Assembly: GCF_003003885.1 (NCBI RefSeq)
Contig: NZ_PVWN01000032.1
Coordinates: 1-47,290, forward strand
Length of the DNA stretch: 47,290 nt
Direction of reading: 5' to 3'
Source of the DNA: Chlorogloea sp. CCALA 695
GTDB taxonomy: Bacteria > Cyanobacteriota > Cyanobacteriia > Cyanobacteriales > Chroococcidiopsidaceae
Positions 7,026-15,735 of this stretch are shown here, piece after piece. Each line of letters starts with the position of its first letter. The first letter of the stretch is position 1. The position numbers were made by a program, and so were the translations under genes. Under the pieces are notes generated by a model, which made no database searches, was not told the DNA's origin, and saw only the letters and a list, made by a program, of their open reading frames with translations.

Positions 7026-7408
7026 GGGTTTTAATCGATACTCATGTATTCATTTGGTGGACAAGCGATCAAATGAAGCTTTCACCGTATGTTTACAATC
7101 TTCTAACTGATGCTAATACTGAAGCAATTTTTAGTGTTGCCAGTATTTGGGAAATGCAAATAAAGTTGTCTTTAGGTAAGCTTACTTTTAAAACGGCGTT
7201 ACCGGAACTTGTTGAGGATGAGGTTAAACGTAACCAAATTGAGTTACTGCCGATTGATCTATTTCACATTTATGCTTTAAGCCATCTGCCTAACCACCAC
7301 CGAGATCCCTTTGATCGCTTGTTGATAGCTCAAGCTATGAATGAGAAACTGGCTATCGTTAGCATTGACGAAAAGTTCGATGGTTATGAGGTAGAGCGAC
7401 TATGGTGA
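7022..7408 (+). CDS. VapC-like PIN-domain toxin
   Basis: This is a 128-residue PIN-domain protein of normal length. The acidic active-site residues are visible: D6 in LIDTHVFIWW, a glutamate in SIWEMQIKLSLGKL, an aspartate in HHRDPFDRLLIAQA, and a final aspartate in AIVSIDEKFDGY. PIN toxins of the VapC class cleave tRNA or rRNA and are held inactive by the antitoxin encoded just upstream with a 4-bp overlap. The pair probably stabilises the plasmid. It sits between the intact Mrr-like gene and the first remnant of that module. Confidence 0.88.
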   Translation: MRVLIDTHVFIWWTSDQMKLSPYVYNLLTDANTEAIFSVASIWEMQIKLSLGKLTFKTALPELVEDEVKRNQIELLPIDLFHIYALSHLPNHHRDPFDRLLIAQAMNEKLAIVSIDEKFDGYEVERLW

Positions 7409-7430
7409 CAAACAAGAATTTACATTAAGT

Positions 7431-7634
7431 GGCGATCGCATTTATGGAGATACCAGTGGCGGTAGCCTGCCCTAAGCCAAATGGTGTTTGCGACAATTTG
7501 CGGGTGATGGCGGTGGAGACTAAACTACTGCTACTGCCACAGGTGTGGTGGGAGAAGTAATGGAAATTTTTGGGTTCCTGTTTGGGCTTGGTTGTCTGAT
7601 TGCAATTGCTTGGGGAATGAAAATTTCCAGCTAA
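7431..7634 (+). pseudogene. Remnant copy of the small-membrane-protein/Mrr-like gene junction
   Basis: From 7431 the sequence repeats the end of the small membrane protein (tail with VACPKPNGVCDNLRVM, stop at 7558-7560). It then repeats the start of the Mrr-like gene (ATG 7560, MEIFGFLFGLGCLIAIAWG), which ends early at 7634. In the functional copy the same junction lies at 5873-6100. Only the junction of the two genes survives here, so neither half can be functional. The 155 bp after it, to the RNase III-like gene, contains nothing I can identify. Confidence 0.8.
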
Positions 7635-7789
7635 CTTCGTGGCATCGTCTGAGGATAATAATTAGCGAATCGACTGCCGAAGCATCTATAATCGCCATGC
7701 ACGATGCTGGCATAGAACCAGAAAGTCATAATTGTGATTGAAGTGTAAGCGCGCAAAAATGGACACAGAGCTTCGTTATTTAATATTGG

Positions 7790-8353
7790 TTATTGCAAAG
7801 TTTTAAGTAGAAGTTCTAGTGTTGCTGGGGCGTTGCTCGTCAAAACTTGCTGACTAAAACGTCGCCACAGCAAGGCTTCCACTAAGGTAGCTTTTCGCTT
7901 TTCGCTGAGGTTAGTTCCCCAAATAGCCAAATCTGGATCGCTTTGAGCTTTTCCACGATCGAATACTTTCGCAAGGTTAAAATCAGACTCCAGGTTTTGT
8001 AGTTGTTTCGACTTATCATCGGAGTTCTTTGACTGACTAGAAAGATATACGCTTAACTTAATCAGCGCATCGCCTGCCTGCGCCTCAACATTAATTTTTT
8101 CCCAATTAACTAAGAACTCTGGATAATTCTTCAACACTCGCTCCAGAGTGATTTGTGACACTAAAAGATCAGCTTCAGACCTACTCTCTTTTTCAACATT
8201 TTCATGAACTATTTGACCATCCGGAAACGTTATTCTTACTGTAGAACGGTAAAGATTGTGAGAGAGATGTACAGATTGAAAATCAGCGCAATTACTACCA
8301 CATCCAAGATTTTGGAGTAATTCTAGAAGTTGATTTTTGGCATTGTAAGTCAT
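7790..8353 (-). CDS. dsRNA-binding domain plus degenerate RNase III-like protein
   Basis: I place the start at ATG 8353, giving 187 residues; an upstream frame to 8446 exists but reads as non-coding. Residues about 4-70 follow the pattern of a double-stranded-RNA-binding domain (NQLLELLQNLGCG, then STVRITFPDGQIV, then SEADLLVSQITLERVL). The second half resembles the RNase III fold: AQAGDALIKLSVYL against the (N)ERLEFLGDAVL signature, then NLAKVFDRG and KATLVEALLWRRF against the second catalytic helix. The first catalytic glutamate is out of register, so activity is doubtful. The domain order is the reverse of classical RNase III. The family assignment is by eye. Confidence 0.5.
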   Translation of the reverse strand: MTYNAKNQLLELLQNLGCGSNCADFQSVHLSHNLYRSTVRITFPDGQIVHENVEKESRSEADLLVSQITLERVLKNYPEFLVNWEKINVEAQAGDALIKLSVYLSSQSKNSDDKSKQLQNLESDFNLAKVFDRGKAQSDPDLAIWGTNLSEKRKATLVEALLWRRFSQQVLTSNAPATLELLLKTLQ

Positions 8354-8740
8354 ATAGAATTCTATACAAAGTGTAAGGTATAGGTGGACAAGCAAAAGTT
8401 TTTGAATTTTGCTCGTATTTTTGGAGCCGAAACTAGGGCTACCCAAATAGCCTCATTCATGACCAAAGATAGTAGGGAAGACTCAGACGTTTAGTCAGAG
8501 ATATTTTGTTCTTTTCCGAAAAACTAGATAATTATATTGATGCCATTTGGTATTTTCTATCCCACTACAATTTATCCTCACTTATTCAGAGCTACCACTA
8601 ATATATGATTCCCAGAATGTTTCACTCTCTAACACATTCACTCAACATTACAAAAATTTAAGCTATGTTGACTTGATTTTCAGCACAGTGCAAACCATCG
8701 CTTTTGTTATTGCTTTAATAAATTCCCATTACCAGGGTGA
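8354..8740. other. Intergenic stretch without a convincing gene
   Basis: This AT-rich spacer lies between the minus-strand RNase III-like gene and the Mrr-like remnant. A 76-codon ORF at 8547-8777 on the plus strand has no ribosome binding site, and its end runs into the remnant in the wrong frame. I see no repeat or RNA gene here. Confidence 0.4.
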
Positions 8741-8929
8741 TCGCTATCCTACGCAAAATGAACCCCTATGCCTTTGAAGAATTGCTGCTTACTTGTTGTC
8801 AAAACCAAGGGTGGAAAATCGAGCGCAACTTTAAATATAGTAATGACGGTGGTTTAGATGGGCGCGTGACAATTGCTGGCAGGCTTTATCTAATTCAAGC
8901 AAAGCGTTATCGCGGTTATATTAACCCTA

Positions 8930-9916
8930 GGGCGTATCTGCAAACTCAAAAGCAACACTAGATGGAGTGGAAAAAAGATGGGAATAGGAGTATTCTAAAT
9001 ATCTGAAAACAAACCGGAGTAACTTTCCATGCCGCTACATCGTGGTGACCTAAATGATGCTCAATGGCAGAAACTTCACCCTTTGCTACCAAAAAAAGCG
9101 TGTACTGGGCGACCTGCGGCTGATCATCGAGCAGTGATTGACGGGATTTTATGGATTCACCGCACGGGTGCGCCTTGGAACGATTTGCCTGCTCGTTATG
9201 GGTCACGGGGTACGGTATCAAGTCGATTCTATCGTTGGCGCTCCCAGGGCATCTGGCAGGAGATCCTCAATCGCTTGCAGCAAACCGCCGATGCTGCCGA
9301 CCAAATCGATTGGGAAGTACATTTCATTGATAGCACCATTGTCCGCGCGCACCAACACGCCGCCGGAGCAAAAAGGGGGAACTGAATCCAGGACAACAAT
9401 CACTCAGTGTTGAGCTTCTTCAGCAACAAGAGGCACTCGGACGCTCAAAAGGCGGCTTTAGCACCAAAATTCACATCCAATCCGATGGCATGGGCAAACC
9501 AATGCAATTCGTATTGACAGAGGGACAACGCAGTGATGTTAAAGGATTCTACACTCTCAATACTGCACTAAAGGTCAAGCGCATTGGACGGGGGAAACCG
9601 AAGCAGCGTCCTCGTTACTTGGTAGGTGATAAAGGTTATGACGCACAGATGATTCGTCGTACCTTACGTCGTCAGCACACCACACCAGTCATCCCTAAGC
9701 GCCAGAATGCTAAACACAAGCCCCGCTTTAATCGTGGACTGTACCGAGAGCGCAACCGCATTGAACGGTTGATTAATCGACTCAAACAGTTTCGCCGGGT
9801 CGCTACTCGCACGCGAAAAACGAGCCGAGAATTACCTAGCGATGCTGACGATTGCTGCAATTCTTATTTGGTTGAAATAGCTCACTATGCTACATCCAGA
9901 CTTTGCAGATACGCCC
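8930..9916 (+). mobile_element. IS5-family (IS427-like) insertion sequence, 987 bp
   Basis: The ends are inverted repeats beginning GGGCGTATCTGCAAA (left end at 8930, right end at 9916 in reverse complement). They are flanked by a TA duplication (8928-8929 and 9917-9918) that is single in the intact nuclease gene. The boundaries are exact because the interrupted reading frame is restored by removing the element and one TA. The single transposase is encoded in two phases. Confidence 0.92.
9029..9880 (+). pseudogene. IS5-family transposase, frameshifted
   Basis: The first frame (9029-9385) has the usual start MPLHRGDLNDAQWQKLHPLLP and the DDE-region segment VHFIDSTIVRAHQH. At AAAAAGGGGG (about 9369) the frame must shift by -1 to continue with GRSKGGFSTKIH, YLVGDKGYDAQ and the YRERNRIERLINRLKQFRR signature (C1 region with the catalytic glutamate). 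IS427-type elements often use such an A/G-rich slippery site to make the fusion transposase. A second shift near 9805, where one extra base seems present, is needed to reach the normal end (NYLAMLTIAAILIWL, stop at 9878-9880). That makes this copy probably inactive. Confidence 0.85.
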
Positions 9917-10164
9917 TAAGCATATCCGTGACTTTTACCAAGTTATCCAGGGGGAGGAAGCGCATGGAGGATTCTTTATCCATACGGGTAAAACTGGAGA
10001 ATTAGCAAAGGAATTGCTGCGGGATTATCAGATAAGTTTACTCAGTGGTCAACGGTTGGTTAATTTTGTCTTGGGGCAGTCGCTGAAAATTATATAAATC
10101 ATCATAATGGTCTATGAAACAATAATAGTTAGTTGTTAATTTCTATGCTCTCAACTCTTTAGAT

Positions 10165-10779
10165 ATGGAACTGATTGACTACCCGCGAGCGATAAACGAG
10201 AAAGCACATAAGTGCCTAGAAGTATTTCAGCAAGTGCAGCAGCAAAAATCAGAAATCGATTGCTTAGTTAACGCTGTCTTTTGTCAAGTTGCTTTTGACC
10301 CAACACTAAAAAATCAAAATCAGCGCGATGCTCGAAAAGCTACAATACTAGCTGAGGATCGTCAATACACTGAAAAACTAGCTAAACTACAAACTTTAAA
10401 AAATGAATTGGGTTCTCTGAAAATTCACCTAGAATATTTACGTAACAAGTTTGCTGCTGTGAGATTAGCAGCGGCTGTCAAATTAGATGTAATCACTAAG
10501 TTAGGCGATACTGCAACTGCTGAAACTTTACGAGCGCATTTAGCAGGGATGGCATTACAAAGTGTCTTCAGTAGTGTCTGTTTGTCTCAAACAATCTCGC
10601 CTTTAGAGGTTGCAGAGCAAGCAGTCACTTTTGCAGATGCCCTGGTTAGTAGGCTAGAAGTCGAGAGTGTAGGCAATAGCACTCTTTGGGAAAAGAAAGT
10701 TTATGCCCAGCAAAATCTAGAAGAGGAAGAGTTTAATGATGATAGCGACTCCGAGACAACGCAATCGCATTTGGGTTAA
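10165..10779 (+). CDS. Coiled-coil plasmid/phage-like hypothetical protein
   Basis: This 204-residue protein has a long helical first half. It contains IDCLVNAVFCQVAFDPTLKNQNQRDARK followed by alternating charged and hydrophobic residues with KLQTLKNELGSLKIHLEYLRNKF, typical of small proteins carried by phages and plasmids. The C-terminus is strongly acidic (NLEEEEFNDDSDSETT). I do not recognise a family. It lies between two Mrr-like remnants and directly before the third (10781). No strong ribosome binding site is visible, and start 10165 is chosen as the first ATG. Confidence 0.6.
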   Translation: MELIDYPRAINEKAHKCLEVFQQVQQQKSEIDCLVNAVFCQVAFDPTLKNQNQRDARKATILAEDRQYTEKLAKLQTLKNELGSLKIHLEYLRNKFAAVRLAAAVKLDVITKLGDTATAETLRAHLAGMALQSVFSSVCLSQTISPLEVAEQAVTFADALVSRLEVESVGNSTLWEKKVYAQQNLEEEEFNDDSDSETTQSHLG

Positions 10780-10780
10780 T

Positions 10781-10850
10781 TAGATTTTTAATTAGCGGTA
10801 AACGATTAATTAATTTTGTGTTAGGACTAAAGTTGAGGTTTATGAGGTAA
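10781..10850 (+). pseudogene. 3'-end remnant of another Mrr-like gene copy
   Basis: Directly after the coiled-coil gene, the frame ending at TAA 10848-10850 reads FLISGKRLINFVLGLKLRF. This matches the C-terminal ISLISGQRLVDFVLGQRF of the intact nuclease. Only about 70 bp of homology remains. It is the third decayed trace of the same gene in this area. Confidence 0.75.
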
Positions 10851-10923
10851 CGATGGCTGTTGCTACGGATGATAGTTGAGTTTTCATTTAGCTGTATAAC
10901 TAGAAAAAGGAAATGTTATCGCA

Positions 10924-11739
10924 ATGCGAAAACTACCCGAATGCCGCCGTTGTAAATTCTATGCTGATGAGGAACTTCTAGTTTGTGCGTTGCATCCAGA
11001 TGGCATTGCTCAAGGCAACGATACTTGCTCAGATTTTGATATTACTACAGAGAAAAAACATAAGGAGCATAACTATAGAACGGAAGATTTAGACTTTGCC
11101 TCAGCACTGTTAAGAAACCAAGGATGTACAGACGACCAAGCGTATTATCACAGCTTATCTGAGATGATGGCAGGAATGCTTTATAACCCGACTAGCGATT
11201 TACTAGAACAGCCCTTATCAGATTTTTTCTATTATGTGTTGCGCCTATCCGAGTTATTAGCAGATTTAACTAGGTACACCCCTTTACAGCTTCCTGATGA
11301 CTGCTACGGGCAACTTGCAGCAGATGGACGCAGCATTATGGTTCATCAAGCGCGGTTCTTAATTACTCATGGTTCAGCAGAAGTTTTAACTCCTCAAGGG
11401 CGGCAGTTTCTCTACGGAGAAGATTTATATATTGCCAGAAGAATTGCTAATTACTTAAGTCGTGAAAATGATTTGAGCAGGGCAGTAGGGCAGTCGTATT
11501 TCGATGATATGTTAGAACGAATTAGCGGTAATGCAAATTTACATGGCATTGAGGCAGTTGAACGCCTTCTTGGTAGTGACTTATTGTTTGACTTTGAGTA
11601 TCCTCCCAATTTTAACCTTAGCAAGTGGAAAGAAAATTGGGCAGATAATCAGACAGACTTGGTAGTACATTTCTCAGTGCCAAGAACAATTACTTTCGTC
11701 AAACAACGGTTTGACATTACGCTGAACTATCCATTTTGA
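10924..11739 (+). CDS. Cysteine-rich N-terminus hypothetical protein
   Basis: This 271-residue protein begins with a likely metal-binding cysteine cluster (CRRCKFYADEELLVCALHP ... CSDF), a motif common at the N-terminus of cyanobacterial hypothetical proteins. The remainder is mostly helical and acidic, with no transmembrane segment and no known catalytic motif. A purine-rich AAAAGGAAA lies upstream of the ATG at 10924. It is preceded by the third nuclease remnant and followed by a small conserved ORF at 11836. The function is unknown. Confidence 0.65.
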   Translation: MRKLPECRRCKFYADEELLVCALHPDGIAQGNDTCSDFDITTEKKHKEHNYRTEDLDFASALLRNQGCTDDQAYYHSLSEMMAGMLYNPTSDLLEQPLSDFFYYVLRLSELLADLTRYTPLQLPDDCYGQLAADGRSIMVHQARFLITHGSAEVLTPQGRQFLYGEDLYIARRIANYLSRENDLSRAVGQSYFDDMLERISGNANLHGIEAVERLLGSDLLFDFEYPPNFNLSKWKENWADNQTDLVVHFSVPRTITFVKQRFDITLNYPF

Positions 11740-11835
11740 CTTTTACAAAGCAATTGCCTCTATCTAATAGCTTTACACTTCGGGGTAATACTCAGGCGCT
11801 CAAAGAAGAGCTATAAAATTAGCACTGGAATACCA

Positions 11836-12051
11836 ATGCAGGTATTGAGGCGATCGCACTTGGAAAAGACTAAAATCCACCACGTTATCGGCATCGACGG
11901 CACTACCCTGATAGTCTTCCACACCCCAGCCCACTGCTGGCAGTTCCGGTTGATTAGCCCTGGCGGAGCAGTGTTTGGGGAACGTAAGATTTACTACACG
12001 GCTGAAGCTGCGCTTAAGGCAGGGCTGGAGTGGATTGCTCAGGGGAATTAA
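11836..12051 (+). CDS. Small conserved hypothetical protein (71 aa)
   Basis: The product reads as a compact alpha/beta domain (HVIGIDGTTLIVFHTPAHCWQFRLISPGG, then KIYYTAEAALKAGLEWI). The second half recurs as a remnant at 28235-28340 (GERKIYYSAEAALKAGLERL), which shows that the reading frame is a real gene that has been copied within this element. The function is unknown. Base composition here is still like the neighbours to the left, unlike the AT-rich island that begins 240 bp downstream. Confidence 0.65.
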   Translation: MQVLRRSHLEKTKIHHVIGIDGTTLIVFHTPAHCWQFRLISPGGAVFGERKIYYTAEAALKAGLEWIAQGN

Positions 12052-12291
12052 AGAAAATTTTTGTAGCTATCTTTATCGTTACCTTGGTAAGCCAACGATT
12101 GCATGATTTGCAATTATTGTCAAATTTAGGAGTGAACACTCTTAAAAAGTTGAGTTTAGTTACTTTTTGACTATTTTTAATGATTTTAGAAATAAAATTT
12201 TTAAAGTGTAGAGGTAATGCTTTTTATTTAATAAATTAATCTTAGGTTAATTATCCCCAAGTTAAGCTGGACTAAATTAGTTAGAAATGAT
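12052..12291. promoter_or_regulatory. AT-rich leader of the helicase-nuclease island
   Basis: The 240-bp spacer marks a sharp drop in GC content into the next two genes and presumably carries their promoter. A TTGACT box lies near 12167, but the best downstream TAAAAT is about 20 bp away, so no promoter is called with confidence. I see no repeats marking the island boundary. Confidence 0.3.
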
Positions 12292-15200
12292 ATGGAAGAA
12301 ATATTAAACGATTACTGTAAACAAACTAATCCTGGGCTTCTTCTCCTGAGTATGCCGACTGGTTTTGGCAAAACATACAACGTTATTAAATTTATCTATT
12401 CTAATTACAAAGAGTTTGCTTTTCAAAAGAGAAAAATTATTTTTATTACGAATCTCAAGAAAAACTTGCCAATTGAGGATTTAAGAAAGCATTTTATTGC
12501 AAATAACAACAAAGATGAATTTGAAGACTACGTTCTTTTTATTGATTCTAATTCTCAGAGTGTTATTACTAATTTAACTTTAATCGAGGATGAAATTCCA
12601 GAAAAGTTTAAAACCGAAAATTATCTGCGTTTAAAATCTTATATAGAAATATGTAAGAATAGCCAGTTGCCTCAATCTGTAAAATCTACCCTTGAAAAAG
12701 AAATTCGTGGAGATATTGAACCAGCATTCCGAGAATTTATTAAAAAAACGTTAAATGAAAATTTCAAAACAAAAAAGGCTCGGCTATTAGCTATAAAAAA
12801 CAATCAAGAATATCAATGGATTGGAAAATTGTATCCCGCAGTATTTACAGATGAAAGAACGGTTTTATTCCTTAGTATGGATAAGTTCATCACTAAAAAC
12901 TCGACACTTGTTGAGCCGTCGTATTACTTCTATGAACGATTAATTAATAAATCAGTCATTTTTATTGATGAGTTTGATACCACTAAAGAATCTGTCCTCA
13001 ACAATATTATTAAGTCAGGCTTGCGCCATCGTGTGGATCTTCTAGATTTATTCTTAAATATTCACAATCATCTTATGCAAAATGAATGCCCTGAAGGGCT
13101 ACTTAAAGAATCTAAATGGCGTAAGCAAAAATCCGCAGGGAAGAATTGGTTATCTCTAGGAAAGCAGATTGAATCTTTTCGAGATAAAGCAGATCGTATA
13201 TTCAATACATATAAATTACAGCATACTTGTAAATCACATAAAAATTTTTCGACAAATAAAAGAGATTTTTTATTTTATGATTATCAATTTCATAATGTGT
13301 TAGATCGCCGTAAGCGTATTGAAATTATTGAAGATTCACAGAATCGTACAAATTGGATTCAGGCTTTTGATGTTAAAACAAAAACAGTCGGGATCGATAT
13401 TCATTCATTATTAAGAGATATTGCAGGATTTTTAACTTATTTTCAAACAGGTATTGGATATTTAGCAGAGAATTATCGCCATTTGAAAGAGGAAGATGAC
13501 AGCATTCACGAAGCCTTTCCCCTAGAATCTGCTATTAAAACAGTTCTTAATCATTTTCGCCTTGATAGTAAAGATGTTGAATTTTTGACGAGTAATATTA
13601 TCGAAGGTGACTTGCCGTATGGACTGCGAACCGACAAAGGAAGCATCCAACGTCAAGGGTTTTATGATACTGGCTTTCGTTACCACGATATCGTTGATAG
13701 TGATGAGCATGATACCTTATCAAAAATATATATGTTCAACTTCAGCCGTACACCAGAATCTTTTTTGGCTGGAGTTTGTTCAAAAGCTATAGTTGTCGGC
13801 ATTTCGGCGACTGCTGGGCTTTATACAAACATTGGAAATTATGATCTTGAGTATTTAAAATCTCGGTTAGGGGATTCATTTATACGTCTTAAGCATGATA
13901 CTCTTGTTAGGCTAAAGAACGCATATTTTGAAGCAACCAAAGGATATGCTCAAATTAAAATAAAAACTAATTTTATTGAAGTAGAGTCACAGAAAGAAGC
14001 TATTAAAAAACTTGAAAGCCTTTTAGAAGACAAAACAGCAGCTAATCATTTATGGAACACTCTTCAGTTCAAAATAGATAATGAAAAACCGTATAAAGAA
14101 TTTGTGTTTTCTCGTTATGTAAAAGTGTTAACTGCATGGAAATATTTTTTAGAAAACTATGATTGTCATGCGTTTATTTGCTTTTTTACTAAAATACCTA
14201 AGCTAAATGACTTAGACTTTGATCTTAATATATTATATGAGTACGCTGAATTATTACTAGATGGGAATAAAGAGTTTATAACTGATAAAGTTTCAGAAAC
14301 TATTGTTGTACTTAGTGGAGTTGAATTCGAGGAAAAGAAAGCACAAATACTAAATGACCTCAAAAATAACAAGCGCCGCTTTATTATTTCATCTTATCAG
14401 ACAAGTGGAATAGGACAAAATTTACAATTTCCCGTTCCTACTGATGTCAAACCAATACATATTAATGACTTTCCTAAGCATGAATATATGGACATTAATG
14501 GAATTTATTTAGATAATCCTACAAATTTGCTTGTTAATATTTCTAGGGCAAGTATTGAACATGAAAATTTTATTAAGTATATTTTTCAATTAGAATTTTT
14601 AGTTCAAAATGGAGCTATTTCACTAAATACATTTAGAAGCAAGTTAGATGAAGCTTTTAAACGTTATTTGGGAGGAAGTAATAAGATAAATCATGACTTT
14701 AAAAACTTATATAATACTAATGCTTATTCACGTTATGTAAATAAAATAGTTATTCAAGCTATAGGTCGAATATGCCGAACAAATATGAAAGCTTCAACTA
14801 TTCATATTCTCTGTGATACTTTGATCCGAAAACATTTAACTGGATTATGCTTGCCAGAAGATGTGATTCCTATTCGGGAATATGCTGCTCTGCTTAAATC
14901 CATTAATTCATCAACTAGGCAATCTGAAGATTTGATAGAAATACAAAATCGTGCATCTAATAGAAGTAATCAAACTTCTGCTTATATACGCCGCCAATTG
15001 AATACGCCTTGGACACCTCAGAGTGTTAAAGCATGGCAAGAACTTAGAGAACAAGTCCTCATTCAACCTGTGGTAGAAAAAGAGGCAGAATGTAATCCTA
15101 AGTGGAACCCTATTTACCTTAAAGTGAGACAACCGACTTCTTCGTATATTTATTCACAAACAGAAGATTATGAAGATACTGAAGTTTTCTTTTGTAATGA

Positions 15201-15735
15201 ATACGGAAAAAAAGAAGTAAAAGAAGTAAGTGAAAAATCTGCTCATCTTTCAGATTTGATGAGAATTGATATTTTACATAAATTATTTATAGATTCTGGC
15301 TGGGCAACAACATTCCCCGAATCTGAATTGATGCTGACACCACCAATGTTTAACAATATTTATAAAGGAGCATTAGGCGAAGTATGCGGAAAATATATTT
15401 TTGATAAGCTTTTAAATATTAATCTTCTAGAACTACAAGTAGAGGAATTTGAGCGTTTTGACTTTAAAACTGATGCAAAGATTTATGTAGACTTCAAGTT
15501 TTGGAATAATCGGGTTGCGGTACAAGCTGATGACTTAATTAGTAAAATCCGCGCCAAAATGGCAACTGTTCGAGCAGAGCGTGTTTTTGTAATCAATATC
15601 CTTGGTTCTTCTAATACAATTTTTCATCCGCATATCTCATCTGATAGGAAAATAGTTGAAGTTCCTTACCTCTGTAAAAATAATAAAGTAGATGATGAAG
15701 CACTTGAATTTATTGTGAAGGAACTTTATAGATGA
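12292..15735 (+). CDS. SF2 helicase with C-terminal PD-(D/E)xK-like nuclease domain (candidate defence protein)
   Basis: This is a 1147-residue protein. The helicase motifs are Walker A MPTGFGKT at 21-28, DEFD at 226-229, SAT at 505-507, a motif IV/V-like segment near 699-711 (SSYQTSGIGQNLQF) and QAIGRICR at 822-829. About 270 residues lie between DEFD and SAT, much longer than in a minimal helicase. Residues about 1024-1110 carry a nuclease-like pattern: GALGE with E1030, D1057 or D1061, then D1067-F-K1069 in YVDFKFW, fitting PD-(D/E)xK enzymes. The gene overlaps the next by 4 bp and shares its AT-rich composition, so the two form one module. The make-up resembles anti-phage helicase-nucleases, but it matches no named system I know. 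No clear ribosome binding site precedes the ATG. Confidence 0.75.
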   Translation: MEEILNDYCKQTNPGLLLLSMPTGFGKTYNVIKFIYSNYKEFAFQKRKIIFITNLKKNLPIEDLRKHFIANNNKDEFEDYVLFIDSNSQSVITNLTLIEDEIPEKFKTENYLRLKSYIEICKNSQLPQSVKSTLEKEIRGDIEPAFREFIKKTLNENFKTKKARLLAIKNNQEYQWIGKLYPAVFTDERTVLFLSMDKFITKNSTLVEPSYYFYERLINKSVIFIDEFDTTKESVLNNIIKSGLRHRVDLLDLFLNIHNHLMQNECPEGLLKESKWRKQKSAGKNWLSLGKQIESFRDKADRIFNTYKLQHTCKSHKNFSTNKRDFLFYDYQFHNVLDRRKRIEIIEDSQNRTNWIQAFDVKTKTVGIDIHSLLRDIAGFLTYFQTGIGYLAENYRHLKEEDDSIHEAFPLESAIKTVLNHFRLDSKDVEFLTSNIIEGDLPYGLRTDKGSIQRQGFYDTGFRYHDIVDSDEHDTLSKIYMFNFSRTPESFLAGVCSKAIVVGISATAGLYTNIGNYDLEYLKSRLGDSFIRLKHDTLVRLKNAYFEATKGYAQIKIKTNFIEVESQKEAIKKLESLLEDKTAANHLWNTLQFKIDNEKPYKEFVFSRYVKVLTAWKYFLENYDCHAFICFFTKIPKLNDLDFDLNILYEYAELLLDGNKEFITDKVSETIVVLSGVEFEEKKAQILNDLKNNKRRFIISSYQTSGIGQNLQFPVPTDVKPIHINDFPKHEYMDINGIYLDNPTNLLVNISRASIEHENFIKYIFQLEFLVQNGAISLNTFRSKLDEAFKRYLGGSNKINHDFKNLYNTNAYSRYVNKIVIQAIGRICRTNMKASTIHILCDTLIRKHLTGLCLPEDVIPIREYAALLKSINSSTRQSEDLIEIQNRASNRSNQTSAYIRRQLNTPWTPQSVKAWQELREQVLIQPVVEKEAECNPKWNPIYLKVRQPTSSYIYSQTEDYEDTEVFFCNEYGKKEVKEVSEKSAHLSDLMRIDILHKLFIDSGWATTFPESELMLTPPMFNNIYKGALGEVCGKYIFDKLLNINLLELQVEEFERFDFKTDAKIYVDFKFWNNRVAVQADDLISKIRAKMATVRAERVFVINILGSSNTIFHPHISSDRKIVEVPYLCKNNKVDDEALEFIVKELYR

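Larger units (their letters stand above)
8741..10097 (+). pseudogene. Mrr-like nuclease gene copy interrupted by an IS5-family element
   Basis: The left part (8741-8929) encodes AILRKMNPYAFEELLLTC through DGGLDG and LIQAKRYRGYIN. The right part (9917-10097) continues with KHIRDFYQVIQGEEAHGG and GQRLVNFVLGQ to the stop. Joined across one TA, they restore the C-terminal nuclease domain of the gene at 6022-6738, with catalytic D and QAK kept. The membrane anchor and linker are missing, so the copy was already 5'-truncated before the IS landed. It is not expected to be functional. Confidence 0.88.

Noticed and set aside
8547-8777. 76-codon ORF before the Mrr-like remnant
   Set aside because: It has no ribosome binding site and its last 12 codons lie in the remnant in the wrong frame.
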